Part shown: one piece after another, positions 26,311-34,588 of the stretch
Position numbering within the stretch: the stretch's first letter is position 1
Layout: every line of letters begins with the position of its first letter
Source of the DNA: Arthrobacter_D sp015752045
GTDB lineage: Bacteria > Actinomycetota > Actinomycetes > Actinomycetales > Micrococcaceae
Direction of reading: 5' to 3'
Assembly: GCF_015752045.1 (NCBI RefSeq)
Contig: NZ_JADOUS010000006.1
Location: forward strand, 124,001-188,000
DNA: 64,000 nucleotides
Translations under genes and position numbers: made by a program
Notes under the pieces: generated by a model
Database searches by the model: none
What the model was told of the DNA's origin: nothing
Seen by the model: only the letters and a program-made list of their open reading frames with translations

Positions 26311-27390
26311 TCAGAGCTGGGTGCCGAGCTTGAAGCCCTCGACGCCGTCGTCGTCCGCTCTGCGGGTGTAGGAGAAGCCGTCGGCGCCGACGGTGACGGC
26401 CATCTCGCTGCGCTCGTCCCGCTCGACGACGGGCTGGGGGTTGCCGTCGAGGTCCAGCACGAGGGAGGCCTCCGAGTACCAGGACGGCACCACGGGGTTC
26501 CCCCACCAGTCGCGCCGCTGGTTGTCGTGGACGTCCCACGTGATGGTGGGGTTGTCCGGGTCGCCCGTGTAGTAGTCCTGGCAGTAGATCTCGACGCGGT
26601 GGCCGTCCGGGTCGAGGATGTAGAGGTAGAAGGCGTTGGAGACGCCGTGCCGCCCGGGCCCGCGTTCGATGCGGTCGCTGATGCGCAGGGCGCCCATCTT
26701 GTCGCAGATCTGGATGATGTTGTGCTTCTCGTGGGTCGCGAAGGCCACGTGGTGCATGCGCGGGCCGTTGCCTCCGGTCAGGGCGGTGTCGTGCACGGTC
26801 TGCTTGCGGTGCATCCAGACGGCATAGGTGACGCCGTCGGAGTCCTGGATGTCCTCGGAGACGCGGAAGCCTAGGTCCTCCAGGTAGGCCCGGCCGCGCG
26901 GGACGTCGGGGGTGACCTGGTTGAAGTGGTCCAGCCGCACCAGTTCGCCGGCGGAATACAGGTCATAGCGCTGGGTGAGGCGCTCCACGTGCTGGACGTC
27001 GTAGAAGAACTCGTACGGGAAGCCCAGCGGGTCCTCGACGCGCACCGAGTCGCCGACGCCCTTCGTGAACCCGTCCCGGCGGCGTTCGGTCCGGCAGCCC
27101 AGTTCGCGGTAGTACGCCTCCGCGGCGTCCACCTCCTCGGGCGACCTCACCCGGTAGGCGAAGGCCGCGACGGCGGCGACGGGCCCCCGCCGCAGCACGA
27201 GGTTGTGGTGGATGAACTCCTCGAGGGAGCGCAGGTAGATCGCGTCGTCGTCCTCCTCGGTGACGTGCAGGCCGAGGACGTCGACGTAGAACTCACGCGA
27301 GCGGGCGAGGTCGGTGACCACGATCTCCATGTAGGCGCAGCGGACGATGTCCGGGGCGGGGACCGAGGGGGTGGGAACGGGGGTGGTCAT
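26311..27390 (-). CDS. hpaD: homoprotocatechuate 2,3-dioxygenase (extradiol)
   Basis: This 359-residue enzyme has two pairs of VOC modules and opens the ring of 3,4-dihydroxyphenylacetate. By count from the ATG at 27390, metal ligands fall at His155 (RLDHFNQV), His214 (RMHHVAF) and Glu267 (HRVEIYC). A second-sphere His falls at 200 (QTVHDTAL). These are the same numbers as in the Brevibacterium fuscum and Arthrobacter globiformis enzymes (HPCD and MndD), which use Fe(II) and Mn(II) respectively. The metal cannot be read from sequence. The longer frame to 27681 lies inside hpaE and is not used. Confidence 0.95.
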   Translation of the reverse strand: MTTPVPTPSVPAPDIVRCAYMEIVVTDLARSREFYVDVLGLHVTEEDDDAIYLRSLEEFIHHNLVLRRGPVAAVAAFAYRVRSPEEVDAAEAYYRELGCRTERRRDGFTKGVGDSVRVEDPLGFPYEFFYDVQHVERLTQRYDLYSAGELVRLDHFNQVTPDVPRGRAYLEDLGFRVSEDIQDSDGVTYAVWMHRKQTVHDTALTGGNGPRMHHVAFATHEKHNIIQICDKMGALRISDRIERGPGRHGVSNAFYLYILDPDGHRVEIYCQDYYTGDPDNPTITWDVHDNQRRDWWGNPVVPSWYSEASLVLDLDGNPQPVVERDERSEMAVTVGADGFSYTRRADDDGVEGFKLGTQL

Positions 27391-27425
27391 GGGATTCTCT
27401 CTTCGTCGAGCGAACTGAGGAGGGG

Positions 27426-28979
27426 TCAGCCTTCGGCGGGGGCGGAGTCCTTGTCCGTGTCGCCGAACTTCGGGGTGTGGACGGTGCCGAGGGTGATGTG
27501 CACGGCCTGCTGGTCGGTGTAGAAGTCGATGGAGCGGTAGCCGCCCTCGTGGCCCAGGCCGGACGCCTTGACGCCGCCGAACGGGGTCCGCAGGTCGCGG
27601 ACATTGTGGCTGTTGAGCCACACCATCCCGGCCTCGACCTCCTGCGCGAAGGTGTGGGCGCGCGTCAGGTCCTTCGTCCACACGTACGCCGCGAGGCCGT
27701 AGCGGGTGTTGTTGGCCAGCCTCAGGGCCTCGGCGTCGTCCTCGAACGGGGTGATGGCGACGACGGGCCCGAAGATCTCCTCCTGGAAGATCCGCGCGTC
27801 GGGGGAGACGTCGGCGAAGACCGTGGGCGCGATGTAGTTGCCCTCGGGCAGGTGCTCGGGGCGGCCGCCGCCGGCGAGGAGGCGGCCCTCCGTCTTGCCG
27901 ATCTCCACGTAGGAGGCCACCTTGGCGTAGTGCTCGGGGTGCACGAGCGCCCCGACCTCCGTCCGTGGATCGTGTGGGTCGCCGACGACGATGGTCTTCG
28001 CGCGGGCCGCGTACCTCTCGCAGAACTCCTCGTAGACGGGGCGCTCGACGAGGATCCTGGAACCCGCGGTGCAGCGCTCGCCGTTGAGGGAGAAGACTCC
28101 GAACAGCGCCGAGTCGATGGCGGCGTCGAGGTCCGCGTCGGCGAAGACGATGCAGGGGGACTTCCCGCCGAGCTCCATCGACAGTCCCTTCAGGTGCACC
28201 GCGGCGTTCCGGAAGATCGTCTGCCCGGTGGTGGTCTCCCCGGTGAAGGAGATGAGGGGGACGTCCGGATGCTTGACGAGGGCGTCGCCGGCTTCCTCAC
28301 CGAGGCCGTTGACGAGGTTGAACACGCCGTCGGGCAGCCCGGCGTCCGTGAAGATCTGTGCCCACAGGGACGCCGAGAGGGGCGTGAACTCGGCGGGCTT
28401 CAGGACCACGGTGTTGCCCGTGGCGAGGGCGGGCGCGAGCTTCCAGGACTCCAGCATGAAGGGTGTGTTCCAGGGCGTGATCAGCCCGGCGACGCCGATC
28501 GGCTTCCGGTTGACGTAGTTGATCTGCGAACCGGGGACCTTCATGGCGTCGTCGAACTGGGCGACGATCAGGTCCGCGAAGAAGCGGAAGTTCTCGGCCG
28601 CGCGCAGGGCCTGGCCCTTCGCCTGGGTGATCGGCAGTCCGGTGTCGAAGGTCTCGAGCTCGGCGAGCCGGGCCTCCTGCGCCTCGACGGCGTCGGCGAT
28701 CCGGTTCAGCACGCGGGCGCGCTCGCGGGGCCTCATCCGCGGCCACGGCCCGTGGGTGAAGGCCTCCCGCGCGGCGGCCACCGCGCGGTCGATGTCCTCC
28801 TTCTGGCCCGCCGCCGCGGTGGCGTAGGTGGTGTTGGACACCGGGTCCAGGACGTCGAACGTCGCCCCGCCCACCGAGTCGACGAACCGGCCGTTGATGT
28901 AGTGCTGGATGGAGGACGGCAGTCCCTCCGGGATGTGCTGCCCTGTCACTGCAGTGGGCTGCGCACTGGGGATCGTCAT
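27426..28979 (-). CDS. hpaE: 5-carboxymethyl-2-hydroxymuconate semialdehyde dehydrogenase
   Basis: This 517-residue NAD+-dependent aldehyde dehydrogenase oxidises the ring-cleavage product of HpaD to 5-carboxymethyl-2-hydroxymuconate. The catalytic Glu lies in SMELGGKSP and the nucleophilic Cys in NGERCTAGSRI. The cofactor region FTGETTTGQTI and the C-terminal EIFGPVVAITPF are also present. Assignment to HpaE rather than another aldehyde dehydrogenase rests on its place directly before hpaD and on overall similarity. The start codon is 9 nt beyond the end of the GntR gene. Confidence 0.9.
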   Translation of the reverse strand: MTIPSAQPTAVTGQHIPEGLPSSIQHYINGRFVDSVGGATFDVLDPVSNTTYATAAAGQKEDIDRAVAAAREAFTHGPWPRMRPRERARVLNRIADAVEAQEARLAELETFDTGLPITQAKGQALRAAENFRFFADLIVAQFDDAMKVPGSQINYVNRKPIGVAGLITPWNTPFMLESWKLAPALATGNTVVLKPAEFTPLSASLWAQIFTDAGLPDGVFNLVNGLGEEAGDALVKHPDVPLISFTGETTTGQTIFRNAAVHLKGLSMELGGKSPCIVFADADLDAAIDSALFGVFSLNGERCTAGSRILVERPVYEEFCERYAARAKTIVVGDPHDPRTEVGALVHPEHYAKVASYVEIGKTEGRLLAGGGRPEHLPEGNYIAPTVFADVSPDARIFQEEIFGPVVAITPFEDDAEALRLANNTRYGLAAYVWTKDLTRAHTFAQEVEAGMVWLNSHNVRDLRTPFGGVKASGLGHEGGYRSIDFYTDQQAVHITLGTVHTPKFGDTDKDSAPAEG

Positions 28980-28988
28980 GGGTGGGTC

Positions 28989-29717
28989 CTAACCGTGGTC
29001 GTGTGCTGCGGCGGAGGCTGCTTCGGAGGCTGCTTCGGAGGCGCTGAAGTGCGTCAGGTAGGCGTCGAGGGTGGCGCTGCGGTGCAGGCGGGCGGCGCGT
29101 TCGATGGTGTCCGCGTCGGCCCCGTCCTCGATGAGGGCGAGCAGGTGCGCGTGCTCCTCGACGGACTCGTGGGCGCGCTCGGGCACGAAGCGGAAGGTCG
29201 AGGACCGCAGCGACGCGAGCCGGTTCCAGCCGCGGTGCACCAGGTCCAGGATGTGCGGATTGGGGCAGTGCTCGAAGAGGATGGCGTGGAAGTCCTGGTT
29301 CAGCCGGGTGAAGCGGACGGGGTCGAAGTCCTGCAGGCAGGACCGCATCTCCTCGTTGACCGCCCGGGCCCGCGCGAGGTCCCCGGCGCCGACCAGCGGC
29401 GCGGACAGCGCCGTCGCCGCACCCTCGACGAGGCTCAGGGTCTGCATGGTGTACAGGTATTCGGTGGGGTCGATCCCCGCGACCGTCGCTCCGACGTTCC
29501 GCTGGAAGGTCACCAGTCCTTCGGCCTCGAGGCGGCGGATCGCCTCCCGCACGGGCACGACACTGACCCCGAGGTCCTGGGCGATCGCGGCCAGGACAAG
29601 CCGATGACCGGGGGGATAAGCGCCGTCCACGATCCGCTGCTTCACGGCACCGTAGGCCTGCTGCGACTTGCTGCCCGCCGCGGGGGCGTCGTCGACGGTC
29701 GTGGCCGGCTCAGCCAT
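28989..29717 (-). CDS. GntR-family (FCD) regulator of the hpa operon
   Basis: This 242-residue regulator has an N-terminal winged helix (QAYGAVKQRIVDGAYPPGHRL, then LGVSVVPVREAIRRLEAEGLV) and a C-terminal all-helical FCD ligand domain with Asp/His metal-site residues. It is the second gene of the operon, overlapping the upstream fusion gene by 8 nt. It probably represses its own operon at the TCGTATACGA palindrome (31202-31211) and is released by an aromatic acid or pathway intermediate; that ligand is inferred. Confidence 0.88.
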   Translation of the reverse strand: MAEPATTVDDAPAAGSKSQQAYGAVKQRIVDGAYPPGHRLVLAAIAQDLGVSVVPVREAIRRLEAEGLVTFQRNVGATVAGIDPTEYLYTMQTLSLVEGAATALSAPLVGAGDLARARAVNEEMRSCLQDFDPVRFTRLNQDFHAILFEHCPNPHILDLVHRGWNRLASLRSSTFRFVPERAHESVEEHAHLLALIEDGADADTIERAARLHRSATLDAYLTHFSASEAASEAASAAAHDHG

Positions 29718-31176
29718 CGGTGCGCCGCTCCCGCCACTGGTCGTACCGCTGACGCCAAGCGGCGTCCATCGGGTACAGGCCGTCCACGCCGTGCCCGTCG
29801 GCCACCATCTCCGCGATGAACGTCTCCTCGCGTTCCTGCACGACGGCGTCCGCGGCCAGGTCCGGCGCGAGGGCGGGCGGGATCACGAGGATGCCGTCGG
29901 CGTCCGCGACGATGATGTCGCCGGGCTGGACGGTCGTCCCTCCGCAGGCGATCGTGACGTCGGTGTCCCACGGGATGTGGCGCCGCCCCAGCACGGCGGG
30001 GTGCGGGTTGGCGTAGAAGGTGGGCATGTCCATGGCCGCGACCGCGGCGAAGTCACGGACGCCGCCGTCGGTGATGATCGCGGCGGCTCCGCGCACCTGC
30101 GCACGGAGGGCCAGGATGTCCCCGACCGTACCGGTGCCCTTCTCGCCGCGGGCCTCCATCACGAGGATCTCACCCTCGCCGACGGTGTCGATGGCGCGCT
30201 TCTGGGCGTTGTAGCCGGCGCCGTGGGCACTGAAGAGGTCCTCGCGGTTCGGCACGAAGCGGAGGGTGCGGGCGAGCCCGACGACGCGCCGGCCCGGCTG
30301 CGTGGAGGTCAGGCCGTCGATGCTGACGTTGTTCAGTCCGCGCCTGCGCAGCAGGGAGGAGAGGGTGGCGGTGGAGACGCTTTCGAGCGTCGCCTTCAGT
30401 GCGGGTGTCAGGACGTCCATCGACACGGGCGTGGGCAGTCCCGCCGCCTCGCGGGAGCCGTAGGCCTCCTCGCGCTGGGCGTCGTCGGCCTTCGGGCGGG
30501 CACCGAACGCGGCCAGCGGCGTCGTACCCTCGTTGACCGTCGTGGCCAGCCGACCCGTGGACAGGCCGCCCGCTGTCACCTCGATCTCCAGCAGGTCGCC
30601 CGGACCGGCGACCGACGCTCCCGCCGGCGTGCCGGTGAGCACCATGTCGCCGGGTTCGAGTGTGAGGAGCTGGGACAGGTCCGCGATGAGCCGGGCGAAC
30701 GGGAAGAGGAGGTCGGCGGTGGTGTCGTCCTGCACCAGTGCGCCGTTGTGCCAGGTGCGGATCCGGAGGGCGGCGGGGTCGACGGCGTCGGCCGGCAGGA
30801 GCCCGGGGCCTACCGGGGTGAAGCCGTCCCCGCCTTTGGACCGGAGGTTCGAGCCCTTGTCCGCGTAGCGCAGGTCGTAGACGCCGAGGTCGTTGGCGGC
30901 CGTGACCCATCGGACATGGCTCCACGCGGTGTCGGGGGAGACCCTGCGGGCGGGGGTGCCGATGATGAGCGCGATCTCGCCTTCGAACCCGAGGAGTTCG
31001 CAGCCCGAGGGGCGTTCGACGGCGGAACCGGTCAGGGAGAGGGAGGAGGACGGCTTCAGGAAGTAGGACGGCTGCTCGGGCGTGCGGCCCCGCTGTGCGG
31101 CCCGGCTGGGGTAGTTGATGTGCACCGCGATGACCTTGCGGGCTGCAGCCAGGACGCCGTCGTCGAGCAGTTCCAC
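29710..31176 (-). CDS. fusion of a fumarylacetoacetate-hydrolase domain and an RraA-like domain (HpaG-type role)
   Basis: From the GTG at 31176 the protein has 488 residues. The first ~230 are an FAH-fold domain (GFEGEIALIIG, NDLGVYDLRYADKG, TGTPAGAS), as in HpaG isomerase/decarboxylase. The last ~240 are an RraA-like domain with RGAAAIITDGGVRD and GDIIVADADG, motifs of the class II pyruvate aldolase/decarboxylase group. In E. coli HpaG two FAH units are fused; here an RraA unit takes the second place. The likely job is isomerisation and decarboxylation between HpaE and HpaH, since no hpaF is seen. The start is fixed by GAGGAG 6 nt upstream and by a promoter at 31212-31241, which lies inside the longer frame to 31446. 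Confidence 0.82.
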   Translation of the reverse strand: MELLDDGVLAAARKVIAVHINYPSRAAQRGRTPEQPSYFLKPSSSLSLTGSAVERPSGCELLGFEGEIALIIGTPARRVSPDTAWSHVRWVTAANDLGVYDLRYADKGSNLRSKGGDGFTPVGPGLLPADAVDPAALRIRTWHNGALVQDDTTADLLFPFARLIADLSQLLTLEPGDMVLTGTPAGASVAGPGDLLEIEVTAGGLSTGRLATTVNEGTTPLAAFGARPKADDAQREEAYGSREAAGLPTPVSMDVLTPALKATLESVSTATLSSLLRRRGLNNVSIDGLTSTQPGRRVVGLARTLRFVPNREDLFSAHGAGYNAQKRAIDTVGEGEILVMEARGEKGTGTVGDILALRAQVRGAAAIITDGGVRDFAAVAAMDMPTFYANPHPAVLGRRHIPWDTDVTIACGGTTVQPGDIIVADADGILVIPPALAPDLAADAVVQEREETFIAEMVADGHGVDGLYPMDAAWRQRYDQWRERRTDG

Positions 31177-31201
31177 CCGTTGCTCCTCATCGAGTACGAA
31201 A

Positions 31202-31211
31202 TCGTATACGA
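31202..31211. promoter_or_regulatory. palindromic operator of the hpa operon
   Basis: TCGTATACGA is a perfect palindrome overlapping the predicted transcript start. A related word, TCGAGTACGA, lies at 31190-31199. FCD-type GntR proteins often bind TNGTATACNA-like sites, so the product of 28989-29717 is the likely ligand-responsive binder. Confidence 0.65.
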
Positions 31212-31241
31212 AGAGTAGGCGGGGGTGTTCGGATGCGTCAA
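31212..31241 (-). promoter_or_regulatory. promoter of the hpa operon
   Basis: Read leftward, a -35 box TTGACG (31241-31236) and a -10 box TACTCT (31217-31212) are separated by 18 bp. The predicted start is near 31205, about 29 nt before the GTG at 31176. Confidence 0.65.
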
Positions 31242-31400
31242 GGTCCGCTCTCGTCTGCCGCGTCAGAAATTTCGCCCCGGGCATGGTGGTGGACCGCGGT
31301 CCGTGGTGGAATTTGGCATCCGAACGTTCCGCCCGCCCGTGCACCGGGGGATGAGGCTCCAGCCCCGCCTCCGGCACCGGCTCCGACTCGGGAGAACCCC

Positions 31401-31655
31401 ATGGCTGACCGCAAAGCATCGACCCATCCCTCGAAGAAAGCCGCACGCAAGCACTGGAGCGATTTCACAGACGGCCAGAAGGCGAGGGTGATGATCCTCG
31501 GCGCCGTGCAGCTGTCCCTGGCCGCGTTCGCCTGGACGGACCTGGCCACACGGCCCAGGGACACGGTGAACGGCAGCAAGGGCATGTGGGCTGCCATCAT
31601 CGCGATCAACTTCGTGGGGCCCGTGGCGTATTTCTGGAAGGGCATCCGGCGCTGA
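31401..31655 (+). CDS. small membrane protein with a PLDc_N-type domain
   Basis: This 84-residue protein has a basic N-terminus and two hydrophobic segments (VMILGAVQLSLAAFAWTDLA and GMWAAIIAINFVGPVAYFW). The pattern matches the phospholipase-D nuclease N-terminal (PLDc_N) family of small membrane proteins, common as single genes in Actinobacteria; its function is unknown. The ATG at 31401 has GGGAG upstream. The longer frame to 31233 would run through the hpa promoter and has no homology. Confidence 0.7.
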   Translation: MADRKASTHPSKKAARKHWSDFTDGQKARVMILGAVQLSLAAFAWTDLATRPRDTVNGSKGMWAAIIAINFVGPVAYFWKGIRR

Positions 31656-31710
31656 CGCACGCCGCCGGAATGGGATCTCCTGCCCAGTGAGCGTGGGCGG
31701 GAGGTAGCGG

Positions 31711-32331
31711 CTAGAGGACAGCCGAAGTGTCGCTGCGCTGCCGGTTCCCGACGGTGACCAGGACGGCTACTTTCCGTAGCGGTGTTTCCAGGGCCGTCTC
31801 GAGGTCCGCTGCGACGGCGGAATGGATGCGATGCAGCACATCCTGAACGTCCGCGCGATCGTCGATCGTCACGTTGAGCGAGAGGTCGCAGGCGGTGGCG
31901 CTGCCGCGCAGGACAGCCTCGGCTCCGGTCACTCCGGGAAGGCGCTGCATGTGGTTCTCGACCGCTTCGGAGAGGACCTTGGGCTCGCACAGGGTGTAGC
32001 CGGTAGCACCGTCCCCGGCATGAAGTCGGAACGTGCGGGCCGGGTGGCGACGCGGGACCTGCGCAAGCAGCCACAGCAGGGCCAGGATCCCTATGAGCAC
32101 GGAGACGACCGTCAAAATGATCGGAGTGAGGTCGGCAGCGAACACGTCCCTGAAGGTGCCCGGGAACGCTGGATCGGCCGGCCGTGCGGCACGGAAGCCT
32201 GCATCGAGTGATGCGGTGATGGTGGCGGCGAGCCCGGCCGCGAGCAGGATCCCGGCCACTCCGAGGAGCAGGGCCAGCAACCCGATGATGGTCAGCCATG
32301 TGCGGTTGAGCCGTCCGGCGGTTTCCCTCAT
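31711..32331 (-). CDS. two-helix membrane protein of the Asp23 cluster (AmaP-like)
   Basis: This 206-residue protein has two membrane helices (TWLTIIGLLALLLGVAGILL and LTPIILTVVSVLIGILALLW) and a C-terminal cytosolic part. That part resembles an alkaline-shock fold: VENHMQRLPGVTGAEAVLRG, then DVQDVLHRIHSAVAADLE. Such proteins, like AmaP of staphylococci, anchor Asp23 at the membrane. It is the last of five leftward genes. The assignment is by topology and context. Confidence 0.65.
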   Translation of the reverse strand: MRETAGRLNRTWLTIIGLLALLLGVAGILLAAGLAATITASLDAGFRAARPADPAFPGTFRDVFAADLTPIILTVVSVLIGILALLWLLAQVPRRHPARTFRLHAGDGATGYTLCEPKVLSEAVENHMQRLPGVTGAEAVLRGSATACDLSLNVTIDDRADVQDVLHRIHSAVAADLETALETPLRKVAVLVTVGNRQRSDTSAVL

Positions 32332-32413
32332 GAGGTCCTACTTCCGTTTTCTACTGCGGCGGGTCACTGATCGGCCGGTGGCTGATCAGCAATGGATCGT
32401 GGGCGGACGGGAC

Positions 32414-32983
32414 TCAATCGTTGGTGGTGCGGACCCGGACCGTGACGGTCGGTTGCGGCGTGATCCCGAGGTCCTGCATCTTGGTTTCGAGGGACGCTTT
32501 CAGGCGATCACCCAGGTCACCCCCATCGTGCAGGGGTGTGCGGACCTCGACGTCCATCCTGGTGTCGGTGGTGCTCACCGAGCTCCGATCGACGCCGTCG
32601 GTGCGATCGATGTGGGCTGCCGCGATCCTGCTCAGCCCGCGGCGGGTGATCACGGCTTCGGAGGTCCCTGCCCGGCGGCTCTCCGGTTCGACGAGCCGGA
32701 GGGTTCCGCGCTGGCCGGGGAGGATGCCGGCCAGCAGGAGGATCAGTCCGAGAACGGTCAGGATGATCGCGGCGGCCAGGATGGGCGGCGAGTTCCACGC
32801 CAACTGGGCGAGAGTTTGCCGTACGGACCGCAGGAAACCGGGCCATGAGCCGGTCGTGATGCGGGTGATGCCGATCCATGCTCCGGCCACCGCGGCGGCG
32901 AGCAGGACCAGCGCTGTGAGTGTTGCCGGGATCGACCGGTTCGAGCGGCGATGCAGCGACTGGGAGGTGCTTGGGCTGCTCAT
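32414..32983 (-). CDS. DUF6286-like membrane protein of the Asp23 cluster
   Basis: This 189-residue protein has two membrane helices (ATLTALVLLAAAVAGAWIGI and ILAAAIILTVLGLILLLAGI). The C-terminal half carries RRGLSRIAAAHIDRTDGVDRSS and LKASLETKMQDLGITPQPTV, again like an alkaline-shock fold. Together with the gene at 31711 this gives two membrane anchors of similar design. Its ATG overlaps the upstream Asp23 gene's stop by 4 nt. Confidence 0.65.
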   Translation of the reverse strand: MSSPSTSQSLHRRSNRSIPATLTALVLLAAAVAGAWIGITRITTGSWPGFLRSVRQTLAQLAWNSPPILAAAIILTVLGLILLLAGILPGQRGTLRLVEPESRRAGTSEAVITRRGLSRIAAAHIDRTDGVDRSSVSTTDTRMDVEVRTPLHDGGDLGDRLKASLETKMQDLGITPQPTVTVRVRTTND

Positions 32984-33459
32984 GCGAGCTCCCTTCGGCC
33001 CTGACCCCGGGTGGGGTCGAGGAGGGTGTTGATGGCGATGTCGACCTGCCGGACGTCGAGCCCGCAGATCCTGGAGACTTCCTCGCGGACGCTTGTCCGC
33101 AGGAGCTCCGTGGTCCGCTTCAGCGGCACCGGGTAGGTGATGCCGACCTCGAGGCGTAGGGACGCGATGAGCCCGTTGAGTTGCACCTCGCACCTGGGCC
33201 GCGTCGTCTCCTTGTGGCGGGCGCCGAGTCCGAGGAAACCTCCTACGGGTCCGCTGACGCCGGGCACGTTCGATGCGGCGTTGCTCGCGACCTTCTCGAT
33301 GGCCTTCTCCGCAATGACGAGGGCTCCCCGCGTCGAAGGATCGGAGCCGGCCGACCGCGCGGACGGGGTGGGCGGGTCCGTCCGGGAGTGCTCGGAACGA
33401 CGTTCGGTTCCTGCATGCCGGGCAGTGGCCTGAGAGGCGGTGTGGTCCACGTCGGTCAC
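32980..33459 (-). CDS. Asp23/Gls24 envelope-stress protein
   Basis: This 159-residue protein has a polar N-terminus and an Asp23 domain (VIAEKAIEKVASNAASNVPGV, LNGLIASLRLEVGITYPVPL, RTSVREEVSRICGL, VDIAINTLL). Family members coat the inner membrane face and respond to envelope stress. The GTG at 33459 overlaps the stop of the DUF2273 gene as GTGA, which decides the start; the longer frame to 33594 is Arg-rich and unlikely. It is the third of five leftward genes. Confidence 0.82.
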   Translation of the reverse strand: MTDVDHTASQATARHAGTERRSEHSRTDPPTPSARSAGSDPSTRGALVIAEKAIEKVASNAASNVPGVSGPVGGFLGLGARHKETTRPRCEVQLNGLIASLRLEVGITYPVPLKRTTELLRTSVREEVSRICGLDVRQVDIAINTLLDPTRGQGRRELA

Positions 33460-33638
33460 CGGCGGGTGGTGGATCGCCCGGTCAGTGCCCCGAGATCGAG
33501 CTTGCCGTCGATGATGCGGGCGACGACCAGTCCGACGGCGCCGAAGAACGCGACGAGGACGAATTCGTAGAATCCGCCGAACGCTGCGGCCCATCCCAGG
33601 ACGAGGCCGGTCAGCAGGCCCATAGCTGTGGTGCTCAT
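33456..33638 (-). CDS. DUF2273-like small membrane protein
   Basis: This 60-residue protein has two hydrophobic segments (AMGLLTGLVLGWAAAFGG and FVLVAFFGAVGLVVARII), followed by KLDLGALTGRSTTRR, the usual DUF2273 ending. DUF2273 proteins are regular companions of Asp23 genes and probably help membrane anchoring. AAAGG precedes the ATG at 33638. It overlaps the following gene by 4 nt. Confidence 0.75.
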   Translation of the reverse strand: MSTTAMGLLTGLVLGWAAAFGGFYEFVLVAFFGAVGLVVARIIDGKLDLGALTGRSTTRR

Positions 33639-33856
33639 AATCGGGTGCCTTTCCATTGAGCGCCTTCTCGAGGCGCGATTACAGGTGGGGTGCGTGATGC
33701 CATCCTGCTGCGCCAACGCGCTTGATCGAGCGATACCGAGCCGGATCGGTCGACGGTAGGACTGCCGAACCGGCTCCAGGTGAGGCCTATCGCCCCCTGT
33801 GCGGGGCCATCACCGGCAGCATCGCGCGGTGATGGCCCCCGATGACCCGGTGGGTA

Positions 33857-34384
33857 CTACTGCAGTTCCGCGCGGGCGGCGACGGCGTCGTGCGCGTCGC
33901 TGTCCTCGTCCTCGGCCAGGTGTACATCGGTGACGTTGATGTTGACCTCGATGACTTCCAGTCCGGTTGCCTCCTCGACGGAGGAGATGACGTTGCGGCG
34001 GATCATCTGGCTGACCTCGACGATCGACGCGCCGTGCTCCACGACGATCGACAGGTCGATCGCTGCCTGGCGTTCCCCCTTCTCGACGGTGACCCCGCCG
34101 CTGACATTGGTCTGGGATCCGGGGATGCGCTCGGAGAGGCTGCTGAATGCCCTGCGGCTTGCACTGCCCATCGCGTAGACGCCGGGCACTTCGCGGGTGG
34201 CGATGCCGGCGATCTTCTGTACGACGGTCTCGGCGATGGTGGTGTTGCCCTGCCGGGTCTGAAGCGGTCCTACGGGCTGGGTCCTCTCGGCTTCCCGGGA
34301 CTGCTCCGCCTGGCGCCCCTGCTCCTCGCCCGTGGCGGGAATGACTGCTGCCCGGCGTGCTGCGGTGCTCTGGTCCTCTGTCAT
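33857..34384 (-). CDS. Asp23/Gls24 envelope-stress protein
   Basis: This 175-residue protein is the first leftward gene of the cluster. After a polar, Glu/Arg/Gln-rich N-terminus of about 50 residues comes a typical Asp23 domain: TIAETVVQKIAGIATREVPG, QAAIDLSIVVEHGASIVEVS, then VIEVNINVTDVHL. The C-terminus is acidic (EDEDSDAHD). AGGAG precedes the ATG at 34384. It faces the ECF sigma gene across about 200 bp. Confidence 0.85.
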   Translation of the reverse strand: MTEDQSTAARRAAVIPATGEEQGRQAEQSREAERTQPVGPLQTRQGNTTIAETVVQKIAGIATREVPGVYAMGSASRRAFSSLSERIPGSQTNVSGGVTVEKGERQAAIDLSIVVEHGASIVEVSQMIRRNVISSVEEATGLEVIEVNINVTDVHLAEDEDSDAHDAVAARAELQ

Positions 34385-34492
34385 CTGAATCGATCTCCTG
34401 TGTGAGGGGTTCGTGCCGTACACACTTAAAGACGCCGCCGATTTCGGAACGTCACGCTGATAGCGCACCTATTTTTCGTGCGACATCAGGAA

Positions 34493-34506
34493 CGGGGCCG
34501 GCCCCG
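34493..34506. promoter_or_regulatory. 14-bp palindrome in the Asp23-sigma divergent region
   Basis: CGGGGCCGGCCCCG is perfectly self-complementary and lies between the Asp23 gene start (34384) and the sigma gene start (34589). GGAAC occurs just before it and again at 34446-34450, as in the -35 boxes of ECF promoters. I could not fix a matching -10 box. Confidence 0.3.
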
Positions 34507-34588
34507 GAATGCTCGCCTATGCTGATCGGGATGGGCTGGTCCCGTCGAGCCCCGCCGCGTCGAGCTGTCTGGAGAGGAAGCAGATCCT

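Noticed and set aside
31177..31446. Longer start for the FAH-RraA fusion
   Set aside because: The -35/-10 boxes and operator lie within this stretch, and a good ribosome site precedes the GTG at 31176.
34441..34560. Firm ECF promoter from the GGAAC words before the sigma gene
   Set aside because: GGAAC occurs twice, but I could not place a convincing -10 box at 16-17 bp for either, so only the palindrome is recorded.
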